Of a DNA stretch of 64,000 nucleotides, positions 50,797 to 58,808 are shown one piece after another. The DNA is from Streptomyces sp. V1I1 (GTDB lineage: Bacteria > Actinomycetota > Actinomycetes > Streptomycetales > Streptomycetaceae). The notes beneath the pieces were generated by a model. It saw only the letters and a program-made list of their open reading frames with translations. It was not told the DNA's origin and searched no databases. The stretch covers positions 6,262,501 to 6,326,500 of the forward strand of contig NZ_JAUSZH010000001.1 in NCBI RefSeq assembly GCF_030817355.1. The letters are read 5' to 3'. A program made the translations under genes and the position numbers. Numbering within the stretch: position 1 is the first letter of the stretch; the number at the start of each line of letters is the position of its first letter.

Positions 50797-51941
50797 CAGC
50801 GGCGGCCCTTCGGAAGGCCGAGCAGACGCTCGGCGATGATGTCGCGCTGGATCTCGTTCGTACCGGCGTAGATGGGGCCGGCGAGCGAGAAGACGTACCC
50901 CTCCGCCCACTCGCCCTCCGCCAACTCCCCGATCGGGCCCAGCAGATCGAGCGCGGTCTCGTGCAGCGCGATGTCGTACTGCGACCAGAAGACCTTGTTC
51001 AGGCTCGACTCCGCGCCGATGTTCGCCCCCGCCGCGAAGCGCGAGGCGTTCGCGTAGGTGAAGAGCTGATACGCACGCGCGCCGATCACCGCGTCCGCGA
51101 CCCGGTCGCGCAATGCCGTGTCGGCGGGATCGGCGCTCGCGCGCCACTGCCGTACGAGACGGTCCGCCGCGGCGAGGAAACGGCCGGGGGAGCGCAGCGT
51201 CAGCCCCCGCTCGTTGCCCGTCGTGGACATCGCGATCCGCCAGCCCTGACCCGGCTCGCCGATCACGTCCTCGTCGGGGACGAAGACCTCGTCGAGGAAG
51301 AGCTCGGCGAAGGCGGGCTTGCCGTCGAGGCGGCCGATGGGACGCACCGTCACGCCCGGCGCCGACAGGTCGAACATCAGATAGGTGAGGCCGTGATGCG
51401 GCTTCGGCGCATCGGGGTCGGTGCGGAAGATGCCGAACGCCCGGTCCGCGAAGGCCGCCCGCGAGGACCAGGTCTTCTGCCCGCTCAGCAGCCAGCCGCC
51501 GTCCGTCCGCACCGCGCGGGACTTCAGCGACGCGAGGTCGGAGCCCGACTCGGGCTCCGACCAGGCCTGCGCCCAGATCACCTCGCCGCTCGCCATCGCG
51601 GGCAGCACGCGGGCCCGCTGCTCCCGCGTGGCGTGGTCGAAGAGCGTGGGGGCGAGGAGGTTGATGCCGTTCTGCGAGACCCGGCCCGGTGCACCCGCCG
51701 CGTAGTACTCCTCCTCGAAGATCAGCCACTGGAAGATGTCGACGCCCCGGCCGCCGTACCCCCGCGGCCAGGAGACGACCGACCAGCGGTCCGCGTAGAG
51801 CCGCTCCTCCCACGCGCGGTGCGCCGCGAAGCCCTCCCGCGTCTCCAGGGACGGCAGGGGCTCGGCGGGCACATGCGCGGCGAGCCAGGCGCGGGCCTCG
51901 GCGCGGAAGGCCTCCTCGTCGGCGGAGTGGTACAGGTCCAT
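50796..51941 (-). CDS. Acyl-CoA dehydrogenase, FadE30-like
   Basis: A 381-residue FAD enzyme. FAD-binding motifs are WAQAWSEPESGSDLASLKSRA and LSGQKTWSSRAAFADRAFGI, and the C-terminus IYAGTNEIQRDIIAERLLGLP is close to that of FadE30 of the mycobacterial KstR2 regulon. The canonical catalytic Glu of the Y-E-G-T motif is Ala here; a Glu in MSTTGNERGLTL (helix G position, as in isovaleryl-CoA dehydrogenase) is the likely base. GGAAGGA seven bases upstream fixes the start. It is divergent from the IpdF-like gene, with a KstR2-type operator between them. Confidence 0.9.
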   Translation of the reverse strand: MDLYHSADEEAFRAEARAWLAAHVPAEPLPSLETREGFAAHRAWEERLYADRWSVVSWPRGYGGRGVDIFQWLIFEEEYYAAGAPGRVSQNGINLLAPTLFDHATREQRARVLPAMASGEVIWAQAWSEPESGSDLASLKSRAVRTDGGWLLSGQKTWSSRAAFADRAFGIFRTDPDAPKPHHGLTYLMFDLSAPGVTVRPIGRLDGKPAFAELFLDEVFVPDEDVIGEPGQGWRIAMSTTGNERGLTLRSPGRFLAAADRLVRQWRASADPADTALRDRVADAVIGARAYQLFTYANASRFAAGANIGAESSLNKVFWSQYDIALHETALDLLGPIGELAEGEWAEGYVFSLAGPIYAGTNEIQRDIIAERLLGLPKGRR

Positions 51942-51954
51942 TCGCGCATCCTTC

Positions 51955-51974
51955 CCTAACAAGTGTTTGGTAGG
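51955..51974. promoter_or_regulatory. KstR2-type operator, site 1
   Basis: CCTAACAAGTGTTTGGTAGG. The inner AACAAGTGTTTGGT matches the mycobacterial KstR2 consensus AnCAAGnnCTTGnT at 9 of 10 fixed positions. It lies in the 46-base divergent region between the acyl-CoA dehydrogenase and IpdF-like genes. It is next to a perfect AGGTTAACCT palindrome (51972-51981). Nearly the same sequence occurs at 60465-60484. Confidence 0.8.
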
Positions 51975-51987
51975 TTAACCTGCCGCC

Positions 51988-52776
51988 GTGACGGACAACA
52001 GGGCGCAGTACGTACCGGGTCACGACCTCCTGAAAGGCCGTACGGCCGTGATCACCGCCGCGGCCGGCGCCGGGATCGGCGGCGCGACCGCCCGGAAATT
52101 CCTTCAGGAGGGCGCGCGCATCCTCATCTCAGACGCGCACGCACGCCGCCTCAAGGAGACCGAGGCCGCGCTCGCCGAGGAGTTCGGCACAGCCGCCGTG
52201 ACGTCAGTGCCCTGCGACGTCACCGAGGAGGCCCAGGTCCAGGCGCTGTTCGAGAAGGCGGTACGGGACCACGGCGGACTCGACATCGTGGTCAACAACG
52301 CCGGCCTCGGCGGCACCGCCGCACTCGCCGACATGACTGACGAGCAGTGGGACAAGGTCCTCGACGTCACCCTGAACGGCACGTTCCGCTGCACCCGGGC
52401 CGCCCTGCGCTCATTCCGGGCGACCGGCCGCGGCGGGGTGATCGTCAACAACTCCTCCGTCGTCGGCTGGCGCGCCCAGGCCGGCCAGGCCCACTACGCC
52501 GCCGCCAAGGCCGGAGTCATGGCGCTCACCCGCTGCGCGGCGATCGAGGCCGCGGAGTACGGCGTACGCGTCAACGCCGTCGCCCCCAGCCTCGCCATGC
52601 ATCCGCACCTGGTGAAGGTCACATCGGCCGAACTGCTTCAGGAGCTGACCGCCAAGGAGGCCTTCGGGCGGTACGCCGAACCGTGGGAGATCGCCAACGC
52701 CATCGTCTTCCTGGCCAGCGGCTACTCCTCGTACCTGACCGGCGAGGTCCTCTCCGTCAGCAGCCAGCATGCGTAG
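51988..52776 (+). CDS. ipdF: Short-chain dehydrogenase, IpdF-like
   Basis: A 262-residue classical SDR. The NAD(P)-binding glycine motif is AAAGAGIGGATARKF, then CDVTEE, NNAGLGGTAAL, VNNSSVVGW and the catalytic YAAAKAG. It resembles IpdF (Rv3559c), the oxidoreductase acting on the hydroxylated bicyclic HIC-CoA intermediate of steroid rings C/D. The order SDR-kstR2-fadA6 is close to that in mycobacteria. GTG start seven bases after the AGGTTAACCT palindrome, giving a very short leader. Confidence 0.85.
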   Translation: MTDNRAQYVPGHDLLKGRTAVITAAAGAGIGGATARKFLQEGARILISDAHARRLKETEAALAEEFGTAAVTSVPCDVTEEAQVQALFEKAVRDHGGLDIVVNNAGLGGTAALADMTDEQWDKVLDVTLNGTFRCTRAALRSFRATGRGGVIVNNSSVVGWRAQAGQAHYAAAKAGVMALTRCAAIEAAEYGVRVNAVAPSLAMHPHLVKVTSAELLQELTAKEAFGRYAEPWEIANAIVFLASGYSSYLTGEVLSVSSQHA

Positions 52777-52791
52777 GACGAGAATGGTCGG

Positions 52792-53409
52792 GTGCCGACC
52801 AACAGCAAGAAGAAGACCCAGGTGAGCGCCTCGCCCGAGCGCCGCCGCGAGCTCCTCGACACCGCCGCCGAGGTGTTCGCCGCCCAGGGGTACAACGCCA
52901 CCACCGTCCGCAAGATCGCGGACGAGGCGGGGATGCTCGCCGGCAGCCTCTACTACCACTTCGATTCCAAGGAATCGATGCTCGACGAGATCCTCTCCAC
53001 CTTCCTCGACGAGCTCTGGCAGGGGTACGACGCCGTGCTCGCCGCCGGGCTCGGGCCCAGGGAGACCATCGAGGCCCTCGTCACCGAGTCCTTCCGGGAG
53101 ATCGACCGGCACCGCGCCGCCGTCGCGATCTACCAGAAGGAGTCCAGGCACCTGGCGGCCCAGCCCCGCTTCCACTACCTCACCGACTCGCAGCAGAAGT
53201 TCGAGAAGGCGTGGCTCGGGACGCTGGAGCGCGGTGTCGCGGACCGGGTCTTCCGCGCCGACCTGGACATCCGGCTCACCTACCGGTTCGTGCGCGACAC
53301 CGTGTGGGTGGCCGCCTCCTGGTACCGGCCGGGCGGGCAGCACAGCCCCGAGGAGATCGCCCGGCAGTACCTGTCCATGGTGCTGGACGGGATCGCCGTA
53401 CGTACGTAA
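52792..53409 (+). CDS. kstR2: TetR-family regulator, KstR2-like
   Basis: A 205-residue repressor. The helix-turn-helix is TVRKIADEAGMLAGSLYYHFDSKESM. The ligand domain carries AVAIYQKESRHLAAQPRFHYL, VFRADLDIRLTYRFVRDT and SWYRPGGQHSPEEIARQYLSMVLDGI, closely following the matching segments of mycobacterial KstR2, which is released from DNA by HIP-CoA. It presumably represses both divergent promoters carrying the shared operator. GTG start; 15 bases after the IpdF-like gene and 17 before the thiolase gene. Confidence 0.88.
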   Translation: MPTNSKKKTQVSASPERRRELLDTAAEVFAAQGYNATTVRKIADEAGMLAGSLYYHFDSKESMLDEILSTFLDELWQGYDAVLAAGLGPRETIEALVTESFREIDRHRAAVAIYQKESRHLAAQPRFHYLTDSQQKFEKAWLGTLERGVADRVFRADLDIRLTYRFVRDTVWVAASWYRPGGQHSPEEIARQYLSMVLDGIAVRT

Positions 53410-53426
53410 CCGATCGAGGAGTTGTC

Positions 53427-54584
53427 ATGGCCGAGGCCTACATAGTCGAAGCGGTACGCACCCCGGTGGGCAGGCGCAAGGGCGGCCTTGCCCAGGTCCA
53501 CCCGGCGGACCTGGGCGCGCATGTACTGAAGGCCTTGGTCGCACGCTCCGGAGTCGACCCGTCCGCCGTCGAGGACGTCGTCTTCGGCTGCCTGGACACG
53601 GTGGGCCCGCAGGCCGGAGACATCGCCCGTACGGCATGGCTGGCGGCGGGACTGCCCGAAGAGGTCCCGGGCGTGACGATCGACCGCCAGTGCGGGTCGT
53701 CGCAGCAGGCCGTGCACTTCGCGGCGCAGGGCGTGCTCTCGGGCACCCAGGACCTGGTCGTCGCCGGCGGCACCCAGAACATGACGCAGATCCCGATCGC
53801 CTTCGCGTCCCGCCAGGCCGCCGAGTCGCTCGGACTGACCGAAGGCCCGTTCGCGGGCAGCGAGGGCTGGCGGGCCAGGTACGGCGACCAGCCGGTCAAC
53901 CAGTTCCACGGCGCGCAGCTGATCGCGGAGAAGTGGGGGATCTCGCGGCGCGACATGGAGGTGTTCGCGCTCACGTCCCACCGGCGTGCGATCCGCGCGA
54001 TCGACGAGGGCCGCTTCGAGCGGGAGCTTGTGGCGTACGGAGACGTGACGGTCGACGAGGGTCCGCGGCGCGACACGACGCTGGAGAAGATGGCGGCCCT
54101 GAAGCCGGTCCTGGAGGGCGGCACCATCACGGCCGCCTGCTCCTCGCAGGTCTCGGACGGCGCGGCGGCGATGCTGATCGCGAGCGAGCGGGCCGTGGCC
54201 GAGCACGGCCTCACCCCGCGGGCCCGGATCCACCATCTCTCCGTACGGGGCGAGGACCCGATCCGGATGCTGTCGGCGCCGATCCCGGCGACGGCGTACG
54301 CGCTGAAGAAGACCGGCATGTCGATCGACGACCTCGATCTGGTCGAGATCAACGAAGCCTTCGCGCCCGTGGTGCTCGCCTGGCTGAAGGAGACGGGCGC
54401 GGACCCGGACAAGGTCAATGTGAACGGCGGTGCGATCGCACTGGGTCATCCTCTGGGCGCCACGGGCGTGAAGCTGATGACGACGCTCCTGTATGAACTG
54501 GAGCGCACGGGAGGCCGGTACGGACTGCAAACGATGTGTGAAGGGGGAGGTCAGGCCAACGTCACGATCATCGAACGGCTGTGA
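53427..54584 (+). CDS. fadA6: Acetyl-CoA acetyltransferase, FadA6-like thiolase
   Basis: A 385-residue degradative thiolase. The nucleophile is Cys89 in TIDRQCGSSQQAVHF. Other motifs are VEINEAFAPVVLAWL near 306-320, the His of GGAIALGHPLGATG near 341, and the second Cys in MCEGGGQANVT near 371. FadA6 is placed in the thiolytic steps after ring C/D opening. It follows the regulator in the same transcript. GAGGAG lies nine bases before the ATG. Confidence 0.92.
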   Translation: MAEAYIVEAVRTPVGRRKGGLAQVHPADLGAHVLKALVARSGVDPSAVEDVVFGCLDTVGPQAGDIARTAWLAAGLPEEVPGVTIDRQCGSSQQAVHFAAQGVLSGTQDLVVAGGTQNMTQIPIAFASRQAAESLGLTEGPFAGSEGWRARYGDQPVNQFHGAQLIAEKWGISRRDMEVFALTSHRRAIRAIDEGRFERELVAYGDVTVDEGPRRDTTLEKMAALKPVLEGGTITAACSSQVSDGAAAMLIASERAVAEHGLTPRARIHHLSVRGEDPIRMLSAPIPATAYALKKTGMSIDDLDLVEINEAFAPVVLAWLKETGADPDKVNVNGGAIALGHPLGATGVKLMTTLLYELERTGGRYGLQTMCEGGGQANVTIIERL

Positions 54585-54651
54585 ACACGAGCCTTTCCGG
54601 CGCGGGCGTGCTACGGTGAGGGCGTTGCAGTTTTGGTACCCATGAACTTTG

Positions 54652-54692
54652 TGTGCGCCTGACGGGAATGCTTCCTCAGGCGCACATTATTG
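54652..54692 (+). promoter_or_regulatory. Hairpin in the cold-shock gene leader
   Basis: TGTGCGCCTGA and TCAGGCGCACA form a perfect 11-bp stem with a 13-base loop, followed by TTATTGTTT. This has the form of an intrinsic terminator about 90 bases upstream of the cold-shock ORF, and so may act as a temperature- or factor-sensitive attenuator. A second weak stem, GGAAAC/GTTTCC (54730-54754), precedes the ribosome binding site AGGAGA. It could instead end the fadA6 transcript. Confidence 0.65.
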
Positions 54693-54781
54693 TTTCCGGC
54701 TTCTCCGGATGGGGCTCAATATCGCGACGGGAAACTCACGAGGTGTGGGTTTCCGGCTTGCCCCTGTTTTAGGAGAATGAC

Positions 54782-54985
54782 ATGGCTACTGGAACCGTGA
54801 AGTGGTTCAACTCGGAAAAGGGCTTCGGCTTCATTGAGCAGGACGGCGGCGGCGCCGACGTCTTCGCCCACTACTCGAACATCGCTACCTCGGGCTTCCG
54901 CGAGCTCCAGGAGGGCCAGAAGGTTTCCTTCGACGTCACGCAGGGCCAGAAGGGCCCGCAGGCGGAGAACATCGTCCCGGCCTAA
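54782..54985 (+). CDS. cspA: Cold-shock domain protein
   Basis: A 67-residue single OB-fold RNA/DNA chaperone. RNP1 is KGFGFIEQ and RNP2 is VFAHYSNI; the N-terminus [14 protein letters not shown] is diagnostic. AGGAGA precedes the ATG at good spacing. The untranslated region before it is long and structured. A strong terminator follows. It splits the KstR2-type genes into two halves. Confidence 0.97.
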   Translation: MATGTVKWFNSEKGFGFIEQDGGGADVFAHYSNIATSGFRELQEGQKVSFDVTQGQKGPQAENIVPA

Positions 54986-55006
54986 TAGCTGGACGCGAAC
55001 CTCGCA

Positions 55007-55041
55007 GCCGGGGCCCGCACCGTGAAGGTGCGGGCCCCGGC
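55007..55041 (+). terminator. Terminator after the cold-shock gene
   Basis: GCCGGGGCCCGCACC and GGTGCGGGCCCCGGC form a perfect 15-bp stem around GTGAA, 21 bases after the cold-shock stop codon, followed by TTGTGCTGT. Confidence 0.88.
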
Positions 55042-55078
55042 TTGTGCTGTCTCACATGCCCAGGAGGGCAATATCCGC

Positions 55079-56611
55079 ATGACTCGCTCCGAACGCCCGG
55101 CCCGCCCGACCCGAAAGCGCCCGGTCAATTCCCGCGCCCAGGGCCCAGTGAAGGGTTCCGGCAAGGCTCCCGCCCGCAAGGTGGCGTCCCCGCAGGAATT
55201 CACGCTGCCGGAAACCATCACACCCGCGCTGCCTGCCGTCGAGGCGTTCGACGAGCTGGACATGCCGGCCGCCCTGCTGAAGACCCTCGCGGCGCAGGGC
55301 GTGACCGAGCCCTTCCCGATCCAGGCAGCGACGCTGCCGAACTCCCTCGCCGGCCGCGACATACTCGGCCGCGGGCGCACCGGATCCGGCAAGACCCTCG
55401 CTTTCGGGCTCGCGCTGCTCGCCCGCACCGCGGGTCGGCGCGCCGAGCCGCGGGCGCCGCTCGCGCTCGTCCTCGTACCGACGCGTGAGCTCGCGCAGCA
55501 GGTCACCGACGCTCTTTCGCCGTACGCGACCTCCGTGCAGCTGCGGCTGACGACGGTCGTCGGCGGGCTGTCGATCAGCAAGCAGTCGGGCGCGCTGCGG
55601 CGCGGCGCCGAGGTGCTCGTGGCCACGCCCGGGCGGCTCAAGGACCTGATCGAGCGTGGCGATTGCGTGCTCGACCAGGTGGCGATCACCGTCCTCGACG
55701 AGGCTGACCAGATGGCCGACATGGGCTTCATGCCGCAGGTCACGGCGCTGCTCAAGCAGGTCGAGGCGGACGGTCAGCGGATGCTGTTCTCGGCGACGCT
55801 GGACAAGAACATCGACCGGCTCGTACGGATGTTTCTCACCGATCCCGTCGTGCACTCCGTCGACCCGTCCGCGGGCGCGGTCACCACGATGGAGCACCAT
55901 GTGCTGCACGTGGCGGACGAGACGGACAAGAAGGCCGTGGCCATGCGTATCGCGGCCCGCGACGGCCGGGTGATCCTCTTCGTGGACACCAAGCGCGGCG
56001 CCGACCGGTTCGCCAAGCGACTGCTCGCCAGCGGAGTACGGGCGGCGGCCCTGCACGGCGGCCGCTCGCAGCCGCAGCGCAACCGCACGCTCGACCAGTT
56101 CAAGACCGGGCAGGTCACCGCGCTGGTCGCGACGAATGTTGCGGCCCGTGGGATCCATGTCGACGATCTCGACCTGGTCGTGAACGTCGATCCGCCCGTC
56201 GACCACAAGGACTATCTGCACCGCGGTGGGCGCACCGCGCGGGCGGGCGAGTCCGGCAGCGTCGTGACGCTGGTGCTGCCTGAGCAGCGGCGTGAGATGA
56301 CCCGGCTGATGTCGGACGCGGGTATCGCCCCGCGCACGGCGAGGATCAAGTCGAGCGACGACGAGCTCAGCCGTCTCACCGGGGCGCGTGAGCCTTCGGG
56401 GGTCGCGATCACGATCGAGGTGCCGCAGCCGGTGGTGCAGCAGCGCCCGCAGCGGCGCCGCGCCCAGGTCCCGGGCCAGGGCGGCCGTGGCGGCGCCCAG
56501 TCGGGCACCGCGGCCGGCGCGCGCACCCGCGGCCGCCGCGGCGGCCAGGGCGGCCGCCCGGGCCGCGGCGCGCAGGGCGGGGCGCAGGGGGGCCGCCGCA
56601 CAGCGGTTTAG
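55079..56611 (+). CDS. DEAD-box ATP-dependent RNA helicase
   Basis: A 510-residue RNA helicase. Motifs in order: Q-motif region FPIQAATLP, motif I GRGRTGSGKT, Ia PTRELAQQ, Ib TPGRLKDL, II VLDEADQMADMG, III FSATLDKNI, IV ILFVDTKRGADRFA, V VATNVAARGIHVDDL and VI HRGGRTARAGE. The C-terminal 90 residues are Arg/Gly/Gln-rich (RGGQGGRPGRGAQGG), an RNA-binding tail. It follows the cold-shock gene, a common pairing for cold adaptation and RNA unwinding. AGGAGGG ten bases upstream fixes the start. Confidence 0.95.
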   Translation: MTRSERPARPTRKRPVNSRAQGPVKGSGKAPARKVASPQEFTLPETITPALPAVEAFDELDMPAALLKTLAAQGVTEPFPIQAATLPNSLAGRDILGRGRTGSGKTLAFGLALLARTAGRRAEPRAPLALVLVPTRELAQQVTDALSPYATSVQLRLTTVVGGLSISKQSGALRRGAEVLVATPGRLKDLIERGDCVLDQVAITVLDEADQMADMGFMPQVTALLKQVEADGQRMLFSATLDKNIDRLVRMFLTDPVVHSVDPSAGAVTTMEHHVLHVADETDKKAVAMRIAARDGRVILFVDTKRGADRFAKRLLASGVRAAALHGGRSQPQRNRTLDQFKTGQVTALVATNVAARGIHVDDLDLVVNVDPPVDHKDYLHRGGRTARAGESGSVVTLVLPEQRREMTRLMSDAGIAPRTARIKSSDDELSRLTGAREPSGVAITIEVPQPVVQQRPQRRRAQVPGQGGRGGAQSGTAAGARTRGRRGGQGGRPGRGAQGGAQGGRRTAV

Positions 56612-56639
56612 CGCAAAGCGGGGTCGCGGCCGCGGGCGT

Positions 56640-56740
56640 CCCCCTGGGCTCCGGCCCTGGGCCCCGCACCTCAATCGCCGGCGGGGCTTGGTTTCGGGGC
56701 TCCGCCCCAGGGCCCCGCGACTCAACCGCCGGCGAGGCTG
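56640..56740. repeat. Intergenic repeat (copy 3)
   Basis: Two direct copies of a unit containing GGGCCCCGC-(a/g)-CTCAA-CGCCGGCG-GGCT, near 56680 and 56713, with CGGGGCTCCGCCCC between them. The same words occur at 12.2 and 28.2 kb. It lies between the helicase gene and the broken SRPBCC gene. Confidence 0.65.
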
Positions 56741-56748
56741 AACATTCG

Positions 56749-56780
56749 GCCGGTCGGCCCGAAATTTCAGGCCGACCGGC
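56749..56780. repeat. 32-bp near-perfect palindrome
   Basis: GCCGGTCGGCC and GGCCGACCGGC enclose C-GAAATTTC-A, itself palindromic. Only one base pair fails in 32 bp. It lies exactly where homology to the SRPBCC gene begins, so it may mark the junction that removed the gene's 5' half. Confidence 0.7.
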
Positions 56781-56784
56781 GGAA

Positions 56785-57028
56785 CCGCACGATCGAGGCT
56801 CCGCGCCGCATCGTCTCGACCGAGGTGTTCGAGGGTTTTCCCGACGCCGCGGCGCTCGACACCATCGTGTTCGACGAGCGTGACGGCGTGACGACGATGT
56901 CCATCACCGTCCTGCACACCAGCCAGGAGCACCGTGACGGCCATATCGCTTCGGGCATGGAACGCGGCATGCAGATCTCGATGAACCGCCTCGAGGACGT
57001 TGTCGTAGAGCTCAACCGCGAGGCCTGA
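56785..57028 (+). pseudogene. C-terminal remnant of an SRPBCC (AHSA1-like) gene
   Basis: The frame RTIEAPRRIVSTEVFEGFPDAAALDT, then VTTMSITVLHTSQEHRDGHIASGM and QISMNRLEDVVVEL, corresponds to the last half of SRPBCC/AHSA1 proteins, which are normally about 150-160 residues. No matching N-terminal half lies upstream; the sequence runs into palindromic repeat DNA. A 67-codon ATG frame begins at 56825 but would lack half the fold. I regard it as a truncated remnant. Confidence 0.7.
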
Positions 57029-57042
57029 CCTCGAAGCCCGGA

Positions 57043-58092
57043 TCACTCTGCGACGGGCAGGGCGCCGAGCACGTGCCGGGCCTCGGACATCACCCGGGCG
57101 ACGAGCTCCGCACAGCTGGGGAGGTCCTCGATCAGCCCGGCGACCTGCCCCGAGGCCATCACGCCGAGGTCGGTGCGGCCCTCGACCATGGATGCCTTGA
57201 GGAGCATGGGGGTGTTGGCGGCGAGCAGGACCTGGCTCCAGCTCAGCTCCTTGCCGTGTTTCATGGCCAGACCGTCGCGGATCATCTGCGGCCAGGACAG
57301 GCCCGAGATCTTCCTGAAGCCGGCAGCCCGGCGGACGGCCTGTGCCAGTGCTCTCGTACGGCCCGCCCGTTCAAGGGAGTCGACGAGATCCGTACGGAGC
57401 ATCCGGTGCGGGAGCCCGTCGACGGCGGTGGTGACCGTGATGTCCTTGACGCTCGCCGCCAGATACCGGGCCTTGACCGCGTCCGGCACGGTCGAGTCCG
57501 ACGTGAGCAGAAAACGGGTGCCCATCGCGATGCCCGCCGCGCCGTAGGCGAGCGCCGCGACCAGCCCCCGCCCGTCATGGAAGCCCCCGGCCGCGATCAC
57601 CGGAATGTCGACCGCGTCCACAACCTGCGGAAGCAGCACGGTCGTTGCCACATCGCCGGTGTGGCCGCCGCCCTCGCCGCCCTGGACGATCACCGCGTCC
57701 GCGCCCCAGGCGGCCACCTTCTCGGCGTGCCTGCGGGCCCCGACCGAGGGGATGACGATCACGCCCGAGTCCTTCAGCTCGGCGATCAGCTCGCGGGAGG
57801 GCGCCAGGGCGAAGGAAGCGACCCGTACGCCTTCGTCGATGATGATCCGGACCCTGTCCCCGGCATCGCCGGCGTCGGCGCGGAGATTGACCCCGAAGGG
57901 CGCGTCCGTACGGGACTTGACCTCGCGGACAGCCTGCCGCAGCTGGTCGGCGGTCATCGTGGCGGAGGCGAGGATGCCCAGCGCGCCGGCGTTGGCGGAG
58001 GCGGAGACCAGCCGGGGTCCGGCCACCCATCCCATGCCGGTCTGCACGACCGGGTGCCTGACGCCGGTGAGCTTGGTGAGGGCGGTCTCCAT
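57043..58092 (-). CDS. ipdC: FMN-dependent NPD-like oxidoreductase, IpdC-like
   Basis: A 349-residue TIM-barrel flavoprotein of the nitronate monooxygenase/2-nitropropane dioxygenase family. FMN motifs are VQTGMGWVAGPRLVSA, VIVQGGEGGGHTGD, VIAAGGFHDGRGLVAAL and GAAGIAMGTRFLLTSD. Its place directly after ipdA and ipdB, as in mycobacteria (Rv3551-Rv3553), points to IpdC, which acts on the bicyclic CoA thioester before ring opening; the exact reaction is less certain than for its neighbours. Last gene of the operon, touching ipdB. Confidence 0.87.
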   Translation of the reverse strand: METALTKLTGVRHPVVQTGMGWVAGPRLVSASANAGALGILASATMTADQLRQAVREVKSRTDAPFGVNLRADAGDAGDRVRIIIDEGVRVASFALAPSRELIAELKDSGVIVIPSVGARRHAEKVAAWGADAVIVQGGEGGGHTGDVATTVLLPQVVDAVDIPVIAAGGFHDGRGLVAALAYGAAGIAMGTRFLLTSDSTVPDAVKARYLAASVKDITVTTAVDGLPHRMLRTDLVDSLERAGRTRALAQAVRRAAGFRKISGLSWPQMIRDGLAMKHGKELSWSQVLLAANTPMLLKASMVEGRTDLGVMASGQVAGLIEDLPSCAELVARVMSEARHVLGALPVAE

Positions 58093-58808
58093 CAGCCCTT
58101 GACCTCGCGCTCGCGCAGGCCCTTCGGGTCGATGACGTCGCGGATCAGACGCAGCTCATCGGCGCTCGGTTCGCGTGTGCAGGGGACGTCGTCGCCGATT
58201 ACCAGGCAGAAGCCGGTCGCCTCCCGGACCTGCTCGACGGTGACACCGGGATGCACGGACGCCAGGCGCATCGAGCGGTCGGGGGTCGCGAAGTCGAAGA
58301 CGCCGAGGTCGGACACCACCCGAGGGATACGGTGATAGCGCGCCCCGGCCGCTCGGTCGTAGCCGACACCGCACACCATGTCGACGCGCCCGACGAAGAC
58401 CCGCGCGGAGTGCTTCGGCACCCAGTAACTGACCGGATTGTTGAGGGTGTTCACGGGCGCGCCGCGCACCCCCAGCAGCTGTCGCTTCGGCCGCTCCCAG
58501 TCGCCGACGCAGGAGATGTTCTGGTTGCCGAAGCGGTCGATCTGGCCGGCGCCCATCATCACGTGCCGCCTGCCGCCGGTGACCATGGTCAGATGGCGGC
58601 GGTACGGAAGCCACCCTTCGACCGTCCCGTCGAGTCCGACCAGCATCGCCTCGCCGTCGGTCAGCAGCAGATCGGGCGAGAAGGTGCGCTTGGCCAGCCG
58701 GGCCCCGATGGACGGGATCAGGCCCATGGGGCTGGCCAGCACCTCGCCGTTGTCGCGCCACGCCTCGGCGCACGCGATCACGCAGTACTCGGATCGGCTG
58801 ACGCTCAC
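58092..58808 (-). CDS. ipdB: IpdB-like subunit of the ring C-opening hydrolase
   Basis: A 238-residue class I CoA-transferase-fold protein. With IpdA it hydrolyses the ring C of COCHEA-CoA in steroid catabolism. Seen are LVGLDGTVEGWLPYRRH, MMGAGQIDRFGNQNIS, and Glu105 in VGDWERPK; a Glu at this position is, as I recall, essential in the rhodococcal IpdB. The normal CoA-transferase catalytic Glu motif is not apparent. GTG start overlapping the ipdA stop. Confidence 0.87.
   Translation of the reverse strand: MSVSRSEYCVIACAEAWRDNGEVLASPMGLIPSIGARLAKRTFSPDLLLTDGEAMLVGLDGTVEGWLPYRRHLTMVTGGRRHVMMGAGQIDRFGNQNISCVGDWERPKRQLLGVRGAPVNTLNNPVSYWVPKHSARVFVGRVDMVCGVGYDRAAGARYHRIPRVVSDLGVFDFATPDRSMRLASVHPGVTVEQVREATGFCLVIGDDVPCTREPSADELRLIRDVIDPKGLREREVKG

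Noticed and set aside
56825..57028. A 67-residue intact small protein
   Set aside because: The sequence is clearly the end of a larger SRPBCC domain, and the missing half includes essential strands of the fold. A remnant is more likely.
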